Shown here in pieces: positions 36,542 to 48,736 of a stretch of DNA of 64,000 nucleotides. The notes below the pieces were generated by a model. The model was not told where the DNA came from and made no database searches. It saw only the letters and a list, made by a program, of their open reading frames with translations. The first letter of the stretch is position 1; the number at the start of each line of letters is the position of its first letter. The translations under genes and the position numbers were made by a program. This DNA comes from Antitrichia curtipendula (lineage: Eukaryota; Streptophyta; Bryopsida; Hypnales; Leucodontaceae), in NCBI GenBank assembly GCA_951230915.1, contig OX579642.1, positions 10,850,001 to 10,914,000 on the forward strand. The letters run 5' to 3'.

Positions 36542-37904
36542 TTAGAGACTTTCATACACGCGATTCTCCGTGTTGTTCAAGTTGCGTCGGACGGTGTTCC
36601 TGGCGAGCTCGCTGTACTTGGTGCTGTTGCCCTTGCAAAGCTCCACAGGGTACTTAGTGGCATTCTTCTGGAGCTTCCGTAGCGCCGACTCGTCCAAGTT
36701 CACGTTGCACACGTCTGCTAAGCGCACCAAGTAGAGCAGCACGTCCGCCAACTCTTCCCCCAAATGCTCCTTGTCCGCGTCGTTCCAGTCGGCCAGACCA
36801 CTCGGGACCTCGCCTTTCCACTGGAAGATCTCGGAGAGCTCGCCCACTTCACCGACCTGCCACATGTAATCCATGACAACAAAACCAATGAAAAAAAACT
36901 TATCACAGATCCGATTCGTAGTTTAGACCTAATTGAGGACTATAATCTCTCTCAAAACAACGATATCATCAAACTTCGAGTCTTGGACTGATTCGGTCTA
37001 GGGAAAGCGAACCCCGTGCAGTGCACTCAATGCTCTTTATTTGTCTGACCTTTACTAAAACCAATTTAAACACACTAGTATCATCGACTGTAGCAAAACA
37101 GACCTGGTTCGCAACAACTTATCAAATGTCGAACAGACGGCAAAATCATCCTTCCATAAGTCTTGGAATGCAGTTCAGTGAGAGTGAAAAAAGGTCCAGT
37201 ACGCTCAAAACTCTTAAAAAAACGGTTCGCAACAACTAATAAAATCTCTCAATAAAGCAGCGGAAGCATCCCTCGCCGAGTCTTGGAATGTAGTTCAGGG
37301 AAAGTGAATCCCGGTGCAGACCGCTCGAAGCTCTTTTATTCTGACCTTCTCTAAAATCGAAACATACTGTCATCGACTGTAGCAAAACAGACATGGTTCT
37401 CAACAACTAATACTGTAAAACGTCAAACAAACAACAAAAGCATTCTTGCACGAGTCTAAGCGACTCGATTTCAGGGGACTGAAGCCGGGTGCGTCTACAC
37501 TCGAAAGTCTTTCTTCTGGCCTTCTCTAAAAGCGAAACCCGCACACTCAATTGCCAAACTATCGTCGACTGTAGCAAAACCGACCCGCTTCTCAACAAAT
37601 CCCTCCCCACCCAAAAAACCATTCTTGTGAGAGTCTAGGAATTCAATTCAGGGAGATACATTGACTGATCATAGCCCATTCAACAAGTTGAACGGAAGAG
37701 AATTACAAGAGCGAGAAGCAGATTGCGAGGGCTATGAAACTGGTCCCATTCCCGAGCAGCGGCGAACGCCGCCATCCTGCGCGCCAGCTCCTTCAACGTC
37801 ACCTCTTTCGCCTCCGCAGCAGCAGGTGCACCAAGCGTCACGGGCGTCACACTAATCTCCCGATTAATCTTCGACTCCTGCATCATCATCATCTTCGACT
37901 CCAT
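36542..37904 (-). CDS. DCTPP1: dCTP pyrophosphatase 1-like (MazG-type all-alpha NTP pyrophosphatase), two coding exons
   Basis: The coding sequence joins exon 1 (37904 down to 37707, 66 codons) to exon 2 (36856 down to 36542, 104 codons plus stop), giving 170 aa, the usual length of the family. The phase-0 intron (36857-37706) has a GT donor after LLLAL and a GCAG acceptor before VGEVGEL. Residues 51-66 read REWDQFHSPRNLLLAL. The Mg-binding helices follow: E69xxE72 in VGEVGELSEIFQW, then E101xxD104 in HLGEELADVLLYLVRL. Family members hydrolyse dCTP and modified dCTPs to dCMP plus pyrophosphate, cleaning the nucleotide pool; this substrate is inferred from family membership. The ATG at 37904 was chosen because it has A at -3 and G at +4. 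In-frame upstream ATGs at 37928 and 38024 would add 8 or 40 residues. A basic, Asn-rich tail follows the conserved KY near the end. The frame is intact and looks functional. It is the only confident host gene here. Confidence 0.93.
36857..37706 (-). repeat. Intron of the dCTP pyrophosphatase gene, built of ~180-bp tandem units
   Basis: Most of this 850-bp intron is a degenerate tandem array. The marker CGAGTCTTGGAATG-type motif followed by a TTCAGGGAAAGTGAA-type motif recurs near 36977, 37160, 37278, 37450 and 37631. Spacings are about 183, 118, 172 and 181 bp, so one unit is shortened. A second marker, ATCGACTGTAGCAAAAC, recurs at about 37083, 37372 and 37564. The array is unlike the one past the 3' end of the gene. 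It may be a minisatellite that grew inside the intron, or a regulatory repeat. Confidence 0.8.
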
Positions 37905-38224
37905 CGTCGACTCCTCTTCTCCCCTCATCCCCCAAACACACGACGTTGGTTCTTCTGCAAATGCTCGATAACAAAAAACCCTCCACCAGCACAACACTAC
38001 GGAACCACCAGCTTTCGAATTCACGGATCTACCACTAAGAAGTTACCCCCCCAACCCCCCCCAGATCGAACCCAAACACTCCCATCAGAAGCTGAAAAGC
38101 CGGGATCCCGAGAAGCCTCTAGAAGGTGCAAAACTGCAAATTCAGGGCTAAGTAAGCTAGCTAGCGACGACTACGGAATTAGCAACACCGATCGATCACC
38201 AGGGGTTGCGTCCACAGGCCGACT

Positions 38225-38232
38225 CTTTATAT
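38225..38232 (-). promoter_or_regulatory. Candidate TATA box for the dCTP pyrophosphatase gene
   Basis: On the minus strand this reads ATATAAAG, 321 bp upstream of the preferred start codon. A start of transcription near 38200 would leave a 5' leader of about 300 nt. It lies in the GC-richer island around the gene. Placement is inferred from motif and distance only. Confidence 0.45.
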
Positions 38233-39079
38233 CATAGCCTGGTGCTACTCGTCTGTACACGCAAGTACCATCAGTACCGTTCGCCGACAGAAATCCATCC
38301 CTCCCCACCTGCACAAGCTGGGTCCTGCTATAAGTACGCGTGAGTTGCTTTGGCTAAGGTTTTGCAGGTCTTGGACCGCCGGGCGATCGTTAGATTTTCT
38401 GTGTCTGATTTCGAGGGCTGTGCGGGAGGTTGATTAGGTCAGATCCGGCGTGTGGCAACTCTGGATTCTGTCCTCCTCCACTAGTAAGCGCTTGCAGGTC
38501 CTTCCTTGCAGTCAAATCCGATCAAATCGGACAAATGGCAATGCGCATTTCCTCCGGGTGGCTCTAACTAACGAACTTGAGATTCGATTGCAATTCGACT
38601 GAAATTCTTCTGCAGGCAGGCAGATAGGCAGGCAGGCAGGCAGGCAGGCGCTGACTCTGGGATTCGGATTTCAGGCTAATGCTTCCGCTCGACTAGCACC
38701 CAATCGAAATGCTTGCGCTCTTAACTTGCGAGGGCGCTGCTTTTATGCAGTCGCCAGCACGTGGAGGCGGGGTCGAGGAGTGTTTGGAAACCTGACTGGG
38801 AAGTTGCTGGGAGATCTGTGCAGTAGCTAGCTAGGCCGGCGGACAGAGGGCTTGAATAATGCTCCTGGACAGGCTCCTGACGATAGAAGCGGCGAGGGGA
38901 AGCTTGCCGCCATAGCCAACTACAATACTTGTTGAAAAAGGGAGGAAGACGTCTCCAGTGAGGAAGACGGAGCTTGGTCACTCGTCGTCGGGGTTTCCGG
39001 AATCTACTCGTTTGTTGCCCCTGGGAGTCCCAGCAGTTGTAGAGGGGGCCCACGCAGTGTATTTTCTATTGGCGATCTA
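38233..39079. other. GC-rich upstream flank of the gene with an (AGGC)n microsatellite
   Basis: This stretch belongs to the gene island and differs in composition from the AT-rich surroundings. An AGGC tetranucleotide run lies at about 38613-38650. A 110-codon Arg/Ser-rich open frame (minus, 38721-39053) shows no recognisable domain and is probably chance. A GCTATAAGTACG motif near 38328 on the plus strand could mark a divergent promoter, but no coding sequence follows it. Confidence 0.4.
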
Positions 39080-39339
39080 CACTAAATAGTGAAATTAGGT
39101 TGCCTCACACTAATTTCCTCACACTAATTTCTCGGCATTGCACACAATTTAAATATTTACTCTTATTATATAAGAAATGTACTACTTCTGTATAAGATTA
39201 TTCTTGTAATTGTGACTTATGAACCTCCACATGTACAAATAGAAATATTTGTAGAAATATTTGTAGAAATATGTGTTGACTTTGGTGACTTGTATAATAA
39301 CTTTCGTGGGATAAGGCAACCTAATTTCACTATTAGTGC
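39080..39339. mobile_element. CACTA-ended MITE, ~260 bp
   Basis: The left end reads CACTAAATAGTGAAATTAGG and the right end, in reverse complement, CACTAATAGTGAAATTAGG, both continuing into TTGCC. The inverted repeats exceed 20 bp and the interior is AT-rich and non-coding. A CTA flank on both sides may be the target duplication if the right end is set one base further out. It sits at the edge of the gene island. Confidence 0.75.
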
Positions 39340-40716
39340 CTAGAATTGACATCCCTCAAGGTTTTCAGAAAAGAATTTGGGAAATTTAGGTTTTTTCTTT
39401 CCTTCATTTTGCCAAAATATCCAAGTGAGGGTTGGAAATTCACCAATTTTTATTATTATTATTGTAAACTATGAATCACAAATAGAAAAACATTGTTAAA
39501 ATTAATATAAGATGGTATTTCTATTTTACAAACCGTAACCACATGAACAACATGGCTGGAGACCAAAAATATATGTTGGTCCCAAGTGAGGTAGAAACAC
39601 CTTAAAAAGACACTTTGTTGGTTCCATTGTCTCAAAAGTTGAAGGACTTAAAAAAATTGATGAGATTGTTAGTAAACTCAAGAGAAATGCTACCCAAGAT
39701 GCTTCATAATATTCTTGACACTTTTAGTAATATTTTGAAGATTTTCAAAGTTGAAAACATAACGTAGCTTGTATAGAATACTAAACTCACCTTGAATGGA
39801 CACTTCTAAAGCATTAAATGTCTCAACTTTCATTGCTTGCTTAAAAAAACTCCTCACTTTTCATTGTTTTTTGAGAAAAGTTGTGGTTGAACAACCCTTC
39901 TTTTGAAATAGAGCAACATGTGCTTCATTAACTTGTACAATCAATGCACTTATGCGCCTTGCAACCAATCCAAATAATCTCATCTCTAACAAATATAGAG
40001 ATGCAATGTAGGTAATTGCAAAAAAACACTTGTACTATTATTTTTTTACCACATTTTGCAGGTTAAAATGTTTTTTTGCCATAATTTTTGTAGCATACCT
40101 CAAAAAGACCTAAGATTCATAATTAAGATACATAAGACTATTCTATACCTTGAGGAAATTTTTCTTATTTATCAAAAGAATTTTTTATATATCCTTCGAT
40201 TGGATGCCAAATTTATCATTTAGTTTTTTTTTAGTATTATTTTTGACCCAAACAACAACACATTTCTAACTAAAAATTAGAATATAAAGTTGCCTATTTA
40301 ATTTATATAGATAGAATGTTTTTTTACAAATACTATATTTCCCTCTTATACATGTATTCAACGTGTGCATTCTATGATTTGACACAAGGATTATAGAATT
40401 ATTTTTTCTGAAGATATAACTAGTTCAAGAACTAGTTGATTAGAAGTTCCTTTAAGTTGAAAAATGACTATTTTTTGTTTTATTTTTTGTTTTATTTTAG
40501 AATTTAGAATATAAAAATATCTATATTTTGAAATTTTGATTTTTTCTATTATGTGCATAATTTTTATAAAACATGCAGGTAAAGAGGGTCTGAGTAAATA
40601 TTATGTGCATTCAAACTTGAAAGCAAGTGTATGTATATGTAGGCAACCAAATTTCGCCTTGCAAAAAGTGCAAAATCTTAATTATTATTTACAGTCAATT
40701 TGACATCTTGAAGGGT
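39340..40716. other. AT-rich, nothing recognised
   Basis: No gene, RNA or element ends could be supported between the MITE at 39080 and the right arm. Confidence 0.5.
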
Positions 40717-41275
40717 GCACTTAATTCTACTACAACAAAACATATGCGAACACGTGCTTTCTAATAAACTATAATTTCAACCTAAAATTTTGAGCATTGT
40801 TTAATAATGACTATAGGTTCCTATTGTCAAAATTTTCAACTCAAATAAAATATGAAATGATTTCTAGAAGAGGTTGAAAATAAACTAAAATGGCATGTTT
40901 TTCAACTCAAATAATTATAGAGAACACCTTTAGATGACCATTGACTGATTGAATCAATATTTAACTCAAAATAAGCTTTCAATAGAGAGTTATTTTTAGG
41001 AATTTTTTGTTCATTTTTTAGACAATTTTTTCTTATATAATATAGAAGTGTGAAAGTTATTTTTTAGTTCTACAGTGTATCATTTTACTTCAAAAATTTG
41101 TAACTAATTATTATTAACAAATAAAAATATCAATAATCCAAAACATAAACTTTCAAAGTAAGAAAATCTATTCATTCATTTATTTGTTATTAAAATTCAA
41201 AAAGTATATACGGGGTCCAAAGTTTTGTTTGCACGTGGTTTCTAATGGATACTCTAAGTGAACTCCCCGAGGACC
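40717..41275 (-). repeat. Dispersed ~560-bp repeat (copy 2, inner edge of right arm)
   Basis: This is the inverted counterpart of 16912-17474, running from GGGTGCACTTAATTCTACTA to CTAAGTGAACTCCCC. It abuts the right-arm sequence that pairs with 14152. Confidence 0.7.
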
Positions 41276-41424
41276 TAAAGTATTTGTTAAACAATATTCC
41301 TTCTCTGTGATTAAAGAAATCAACAATCTCTATATTTGAACCAATACTTTGTAGGACTCTCTTTGTCACAAAATATATATTTCAACTTCAAAAACCCTGT
41401 CATAAGGAACCAAAACACATTTAA

Positions 41425-42004
41425 CCCCTAAAGCCCCGCATGTCCCCTCAGGGGATAATTTGGGTCTGGGTAGGTTCCGATTGTCTCAATTTGAAGTGAA
41501 TTTTTTTGAGATTTTTTGAAATTGTATAGCTTTGCAAGAGCTTTGTGGATATATAATTTTTGTTTCAAGCGGATGACGGATGAAAAAGTTATGGCACAAT
41601 GAGCAAGAAATGGAGATTGGCGGGCAGCCCCAAAAAATTTACAAAAAGTCAAAATATTTTTTTTTGAATTTTTTTCCTAAAATATTACGGTTTTACCTAT
41701 GTATGAAGCTTTGATTCATTCTATTTGGACTAGGGATGAGAAAGTTATGGACAATCTTAGTTTTTCGGGCAATTTAAGCATCTTCTTGAAAAAAACACTT
41801 TTTGTTCAACTTTGAATGCTAATATCTTCCAATCCATACAGTGAAATTTGATGAAATTTTTACTACATGATCTCAGACAAGTTAAGTACAAGATCCTATG
41901 GTTAAATTCCCCAAAACCCGAGAAAATGATTTTCTCAAGTGAATACAATAGAAGTGGTAGTTTTGAGTGGTTTTGGGTAGAAAACACCCTCGGGGCTTTA
42001 GGGG
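41425..42004. mobile_element. TTAA piggyBac-like element (580 bp), right arm only
   Basis: The terminal repeats are CCCCTAAAGCCCCG and, in reverse complement, CCCCTAAAGCCCCGAG. TTAA lies at 41421-41424 and 42005-42008. The left arm shows a single TTAA at 14002-14005. It is closely similar to the nested copy at 4415-4994. Confidence 0.9.
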
Positions 42005-42329
42005 TTAATATGCATTTTGAGATCCTTTTCCTATCCTTTCTAACAAGACAAGCCGGGAATGAATCCATCTATTGTCTCATGTTGTTCACTATTTTGCTTT
42101 TTACTATTTTTTTTGTAAGCCATGTGAGAATTATAAATTTTTAAATTAAAATAAAAACATATGCCACCCAAATTTTCTGAACACAAGTTCTATAATAAGC
42201 ACAGTATACTCCAATAACAACAACAAGTTTTTAATAGGCATGAAATAAAGTTATGCCTACACCCTAAAGAATGGGATCTGCAACCAAAATACTAGAGGGC
42301 CATCTTAGATTGGCCCCCTTTTTGGCTTT

Positions 42330-43033
42330 TCCTTGGACTATCTAAATACTGAAAAAATGCCTATGAAAAAAAATGTGACTAAAAAATATGACTCCCCCCC
42401 CAAATATGACTGAAGCAGAAAAATATGACTACGTGCTCTCTTAACATGTTCATTGTCCAAATTTTCCATGGGTTGCTTCAAAAGGAGAAAAAATGACTAT
42501 TAAAAAATGTGACTACAAAATATGAGTCAAGAAAAAATATGACTGGATCATGCTCTTCAAACATGTTCCTTGCCTAAATTTTCTTTAGGCTACTTGAAAA
42601 GAAAAAAAGAATGACTATGAAAAAAATGTGACTACACAATATGACTCCTCCAAAAATATAACTGCAAAATATGACTCAAGCAAAAATATGACTAGGTGTT
42701 CTTGAAACATGTTTCTCGCCCAATTTTCTTTGAGCTACCCAAAAACAAAAAACGTCACTACCAAAAAGATATGACTACAAAATATGACTCACGCAAAAAT
42801 ATGACTACAAATATGACTAGACCTTCTCCAAATATGTTCCCTATCGTTCCCTATGAAGTACTTAGCTGTTCCCAATGGGCGTATTCTATATGCTCGTGAA
42901 GTACAAAGCCAAAATATAACTAATAGTCATATATTATTTTAAGATGTTGGCCTCCAAAAATATGACTACAAGGAGTTGCCAGTCATCCCTAGACATATTT
43001 TTATAGTCATGAACTACAGGTTTTGTTGTAGTG
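42330..43033. repeat. TATGACT-rich tandem array with a CACTA terminus, right arm
   Basis: This is the inverted counterpart of 11898-12560, ending CAGGTTTTGTTGTAGTG. Units marked by CAAATTTTCCATGGG and TGCCTAAATTTTC recur with AAATATGACT motifs. CACTACCAAAAAGATATGAC near 42757 could be an internal end. Confidence 0.65.
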
Positions 43034-43214
43034 CCACCATCGAGTTGAGAATGTGGATGGCCCACTGCCAAGCTTGATGTGTAGTGTGGCATTTCCAAAA
43101 TTGGTGTAGAATGGATTTGATTGATTGTCTCATACACATAGGGCACCGTGTGTCTATTTCTTCATTGATTCGTGCTCTCCATTGATTCAATGCTACCGCT
43201 CTATGCCATATCAT
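43014..43214 (-). pseudogene. LINE zf-RVT zinc-binding domain, right arm
   Basis: IWHRAVALNQWRARINEEID precedes RCPMCMRQSIKSILHQFWKC and the tail AWQWAIHILNS. The W-R-A-R-I and C-x2-C...H-x-F-W-x-C pattern is characteristic of the C-terminal zinc-binding domain of plant LINE reverse transcriptases. It is cut by the TATGACT array at its C-terminal end. Confidence 0.8.
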
Positions 43215-44220
43215 CTAAAAGAAGCCCACCTCTTTTTTGGCACGTTCTTGGGCCAAACTGTCCTCTATTTCAATTTGAAGTTTCTTGGCAGGGCACCGTT
43301 CTATTTTTGCTCTACAAAATTGGGGACGTGGTGGCTTCTCCTAAATAGTATGCGACGTAGCTTTGCAGAGAAGTTCAAGATGGGAACGTTGTGGCCATTT
43401 ACATCCACTCGAATTTTCTTGGGTCCTAGTCAATGGTATCTAGCCTCCCATAATAGAATATGATGGTGGTTTTCTTTTGCCCTCTCTGCTTAGAGACGAC
43501 CTTCACCCTATGGAATACTCCTTTTAGTGTCGGGTCCCTCAATGCACAATACTGTGGATGGTTGGTTAGAAGGATGTTTGTAGTGGAAAGCACAATGAAT
43601 TTGGGTGCGTGCCATCTAGGGGGCCAAAAGTTGGTTGGGGGGCCAATGTAGGTGGCTTCCCTTGGTGGAACTTAGAGTACGGTGTATGGGGTCTTGTTGT
43701 CATCCCTAAAAACCCATTCAATCTACTCTTTCGGCTTGGCTTTGGAGAGGCGGGGGATAGTGAAGCCTCCCCACTAGGCCTAGAGTGCCAAGACAACCAA
43801 GTACCATGCTCCTTCTTCCCCTGTTTTTAAACCAAATTTGGTCTTTGTTTCGGGAGCCATGAGGAGGCGACCTTGGAATTGGGCATCTCAAATCTTTCTT
43901 AAGTCTTGCATGTGCAATTAGACCACCCTAGATTTTAAAAAACCGGGTTCGACTAGGGAAACAAATCTTGACCACCAGAAAGACTTAGCTTTGAATTCTT
44001 CAAGGAATTTTGGCCTAATTGGTAAAAGCTCTAGCAATAACTAGATTCTTCCACACTGAGCCAACCCTGCCTAAAGTAAGGGATCCCTTCTATGCTTGAA
44101 ATTTTTGGAACGTGAAGAACTCCAAACTCCAATCCCACTGACCCCTTGAGTATGACTGGTTGTTGCTAAGGCAAAATCTGAGCAAGTGGAGATTTGAGCT
44201 GCTTGGTTTACACGCCTTAA

Positions 44221-45138
44221 CCCCTAAAGGACCAAACATCATTTTTTGACAACAAGTGATTTTGAGTAGCTCACTACAACCGGAATTTTTATTTTTTTTA
44301 TTTGAAATTTCCACGCAAAATGTGCCTAAGGAATAGCTTTAAGGCACAACAATTTTCATAACTCTTGATGATGTGGTTAAGAAGTTATTGCATGATATGT
44401 CATTTTCATCGGTAGACAGGCAACCCGGGCACTTGAAAAAACTTTTTAAAAAATCATTTAAAAAATAAATAAAAATTTGAAACTAGCTCTTTAGATTTAT
44501 ATATATGTGGGAAGATTTGAATTATTCCATTTTGATTAGTGAGATGAAAGTTATGAGGAGATTTAGTTTGAAGGTAGCTAAGGAATTTTTACTTTAAGAT
44601 AAACTTTGAAGTCCTTTATTTAATTCAATTTTCAATATTTTTGAAAAAAAATAAAAACACTAGTTGTAGATTGTTTATTACACGATTATAACCACTAGGA
44701 TTGACATTTTTCAATTCTATATTTCAATTCTTAACAATTTAGTTTTGAACATTCTTTACCTCTTTCTACTTACTATTTTTTTTCCTATATGTTTTACAAT
44801 TTCAAATGATCTGAAATTTTTCAAGCATGTAGCCAACTTGAAGAATAAATTCAAAGAGTAACCACCATTTTGGATATTTTTTCATACCAATATGACCTTG
44901 TGAAGTGCAGCTACCCAAATTTGTGCAAGGACCAAAAAAGGATTTTTGTCAATTCAATCTTGCAATCCACATAGTGGAAATTTCTGAATTTTTTTCAACA
45001 AATTTTCAAACTAATTTGCTCCAAGATCATATGGTTACATTTTTTCAAAAATATTATTTTTCTAAAATTTGGTACTTGTAATAGAAATAACAATTTTAGA
45101 GTGGTTTTGGTAAAAACATAGTCTCTGACCTTTAGGGG
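44221..45138. mobile_element. TTAA piggyBac-like element (918 bp), right arm only
   Basis: The ends are CCCCTAAAGGACCAAACATC and CCTTTAGGGG, flanked by TTAA (44217-44220 and 45139-45142). The left arm keeps a single TTAA at 10707-10710 inside matching LINE sequence, proving clean TTAA duplication. Confidence 0.92.
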
Positions 45139-45636
45139 TTAAGTGCCTATTTGATCATCAAAGCCGTGAGGGCATCTTGGTTGTTGATGGTATTGATCAT
45201 GCCTTCATTCCATGATTGGCAACATTGTAGCCAAGTGACTTTAGTTCTTGCACAATTAAGGGATCCAAACCATAGGAAATTTCAAATATTAGAGGTTACC
45301 CGCTTGACACCAGCTTGGATTCCACCTCAAATGGAGACAAAGTAGAAGATAGATGAGACCAAAGCATTATTGACAATTATGCTCATGCTGATGGGGTTGA
45401 CCTTTGCTTAAGGACTAATATTGAAGGTTCTTGATTGTCCTTTCATTAAAAAGGTATTAACAAAGAGCAAAGTTTGACCCATCCTAAAAGAGATCCTAAG
45501 CAATTTGCTCAAACTGTCTCCTTCCACCCAAACTATCCTTAGAAGTTGTGTCCATGGAGGCAAGCTTCTTCGGCTTGCCAATATCCTCTCAATTTTGCTA
45601 AATTCAAGATGAGACTAATCGCCAAACAAAATCAAC

Positions 45637-45912
45637 TTAGCAGCACCATTGTGGATTAGACATAGTCTTGCATACCCAATAGTGAAAGGGACATATCATG
45701 TGCAAATTGTGTGATGAGCTGTTGATGTCTTTGACTAGGTTGGTAGTTGCTTCCTTCTTCACCATAAAATTGAGAACTTCTGCGATGATCAAAAAACAAA
45801 TATGGGGCAAGAGGGCACCCTTGCTTGACTCCTCTTTTGATCGAAAAAGATAGGGACAACGTTGTCGCATTGTGTATACATACACTATGTAAAAACAACT
45901 AAATGTTGTCAA
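45637..45912 (-). pseudogene. LINE reverse transcriptase C-terminal half, right arm
   Basis: RGVKQGCPLAPYLF is the conserved LINE RT motif between the two catalytic Asp blocks. It is followed by QFAHDMSLSLLG, where the FADD box has one Asp changed to His. The upstream half (LDFSKAFNIIDLTFFTKAM) lies at about 47430-47545, separated by an inserted repeat of about 1.5 kb. Confidence 0.75.
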
Positions 45913-47390
45913 ATTAGAGGTTTTTTTGGAGAGTCTAAAGATTCACATGGAGAAGATTCTACCTTTTTTACCTCTATTAGACAACCATTAGGCATTAGTT
46001 CTTTTATTTCTTTAGTTCAAAGCATTTTAAACTTTATTTGTAGATTTTAAAAATTGTTAAATGGAAGGATAAAGATTGTTTTATCTTTCTTTTGGATTTT
46101 AAAAGAGATTTGAAGGCCATGTAGTTGCCACGTAGGAGATAAGAATAGAGTTATGGGGAAAAAGGGGTGGTCAATGGACAAATTGTGATCCATGTGACCT
46201 TTTGTGGCATGTGGCAAATTGCTTAGGTGGAGGGGATGGGGGGGGTGAGGTGGAAGATAAGTGGAGGGCCTTCTTTTTCCTCCTCTTAGTTTGCTAAAGG
46301 AGAACCGAAACTTTGGAGAGACATAGCATTTTGTACAGAAGAGTTTTTGTTATGAAATTTTGTGAGCTTGTTTATCTGGTTTTGAGGTTTTCAAAAACCT
46401 ATCACTCGCTCAATTTGGAGTTTTTGTGTGGAAGTTATGCTTGATGGAATGAAAAAAGGATAATTGTCATGGAGTTAGAGGACAGAATTTTTGAGGGCTC
46501 ATAACTTTTGAGTGAGAAGTTTTTTTGCTTTAAGATTTTGTGAAAATGTGTATTTAGATGTTAGCTTTCTAAAAAGATATTATTCTCTTAATTTGGAGGT
46601 AAGATGCAAAAGTTATAGGGTTAGAGGCGAAGTAGTGAGAGGCTGCCTTTGATTTGATGAAAGAAAACTTTGAACGGCTGTAAGAGTCGGACAGTATCTT
46701 ATTTTGTGTTGAAATTTGGGAGGTGTTTATATTAGCATGTTAGCTTTCTATAGAGACATTACACGATCAGTTTGAAGTTTTTATGTGAGAGTTATGGGTT
46801 TAAAAGAAGAGTAGTGATGAGCTGCCTTCGAAATGGAGAGAGTTAATTTTGACCGACTATAAAAGTCGGACAATATCTTTTTTTGAGTTGAAATTTATTA
46901 TTTGTGTAGATTATTGTGTTAGATTTCTATAGAGACATTACAAGATCAATTTGAAGTTTTTATGTGAGAGTTATGATCTTAGGAGAAGAGTAGTGGTGAG
47001 CTACCTTGGAGTTGAAGAGAGCAAACTTCGACCGACTATAAAAGTCGAACATTATGATAGTTTAAGTTTAATTTTTGAAGGGTTTGTAGATATTGTTGTT
47101 AGCTTTTCAGAGAGATGTTTCATTCTCAATTTGGAGTTTTGGAGCGGCTGTGGCACTCATATTAGTGGCGGGACTTTCCTAGAAGGAAACTTATGCGACT
47201 TTTGAGCAACTCCAACTACTTTGTACAAACATGTGATGTTATATGAAGACTTTATGAGGGATTATGAAGATTTTGTGAGCATGCTCATATATATTTGCTA
47301 AATCACGGGTCCCTTTATTTCCCGGCTAAGTCTACTTGCAGCCAGAAGCTCGGCACTTTCCCAAGGCAAGGCCTCTCTACTCGACAATGC
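45890..47390 (-). repeat. Interspersed repeat with ~180-bp internal units (copy 1)
   Basis: It splits the right-arm reverse transcriptase. Internal units start GTTAGCTTTCTATAGAGACA at about 46559, 46739, 46917 and 47098 (spacing 180, 178 and 181). Each carries GACTATAAAAGTCGGAC or a variant. A related copy runs in the opposite sense at 55885-57340. The class is unknown and the ends are approximate. Confidence 0.6.
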
Positions 47391-48595
47391 TTTGTTCACC
47401 TTGATGAGGCTTGGGCGTCGAGCATCAACATCTCGGTCATGGAAATGAAACTTTGGGGGAAGCTGAATGCTATCATTGCCTTTGTGAAGAAGGTCAAGTC
47501 TATAATGTTGAAGGCCTTGGAGAAGTCTAGTTTTAGGAAGATCATGAAATGTTTTGAATATTTTGCCTAGGCTATAGTTTTGTGGATTAACATGATGTTA
47601 TCTAGGATGAACCTAAGAGGCAAGAATGTTGATTGGTCCACATCTATGATCTCCATAAGGACGGGGTTGTAGGCGTAGTTGCAGAATTTTTGCAAAAATC
47701 TTGTAAGTGGTATTGAGCAAGGTAATGGATCTTCAATTGGTTCAGGGTGAAGTTCCTAAGTTGAGGTGTAATGCCTGGTTTGCCTTTATCTCTCCCACCA
47801 ATCAAAAAATTTAGAGTACAAGTGCTCTAAGATGGTGGCCACAACTGTGCTACGTAGCATAGATGGGCCATTTTGAATTGGGGAGGGAGGGAGAATTGTT
47901 ACTTGGAGGAGCGACGGGTGAACCTTAGAGATGTTGCCCTTGCTGATTGTAGGGGCAAGTGAGATTGAGTTGGTTGCTGTTCTGTTTAGGTCAAAGGAGA
48001 GTTCTACCCCTTGGGTGGCAAAGGATTTGAGTCCTATGGCAAGGGGTGGTAGAGATATGGAGGCTCCACTGTCAAAGTGTCTTCTTGATCGCTCCTTGGG
48101 GATTGAATAGTTTGGTTAGACATTCCCCAATTGGAGGACAACTTGGCACTTGGCTTGGTCTTACTTCAATCGCCTCATATATGTCCATCGGGGTGTCTTC
48201 TTCTGCCATGCAATCTTCTGTATGAGAAGAGGTTGGTTGGAGGGTCGAGATGGCATCATGAATTTGTGAGGGCATGTCTGAGAATCTTTTGGTAGCCTCT
48301 CTTTGCCTAATTGGAGGTTGGTATTTGCCCTTCTGGTCTACTTCCATATGGCAATTGGGGGGCCTATGGCTCCATGGTTAGCAACGTGTTTTTTCGCTAA
48401 GGAAGCACTTGATGAGCTCCTTGAATGTTCTATAAGGGCTCCAAGTCTTTGCTAGTGCTTTCTTTGTTTCTCCTTCCCAAGTAGGGCCTCCTTGCGTGTA
48501 GGTGGATTTATTGGTTGCCTTGCGGAATTTTCTTCTCTTATTATTAATTCCCATCCTGTCTCGTTTTGTTTTTCAAGATTTGTATAGTTTGAGGA

Positions 48596-48736
48596 CACTA
48601 TAAGAAAATAGGGGTATAAATGACTTGTCCACAATGACTGCACCGACAACAATGGCTGCAAAATAGTCATTTTGCAATCATTGTTGTCAGTGCAGTCATT
48701 GTGGACAAGTCATTTATACCCCATTTTCTTGTAGTG
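48596..48736. mobile_element. 141-bp CACTA hairpin, right arm only
   Basis: The element is almost one perfect palindrome: CACTATAAGAAAATAGGGGT pairs with ACCCCATTTTCTTGTAGTG, and pairing continues to a short centre. GGA flanks both sides (48593-48595 and 48737-48739). The left arm has the empty site with one GGA (8766-8768, as TCC). Confidence 0.9.

Noticed and set aside
38721..39053. 110-codon frame upstream of the nucleotide hydrolase gene
   Set aside because: It is Arg/Ser-rich with no domain, lies in a GC-rich flank where stops are rarer, and has no supporting splice or initiation context.
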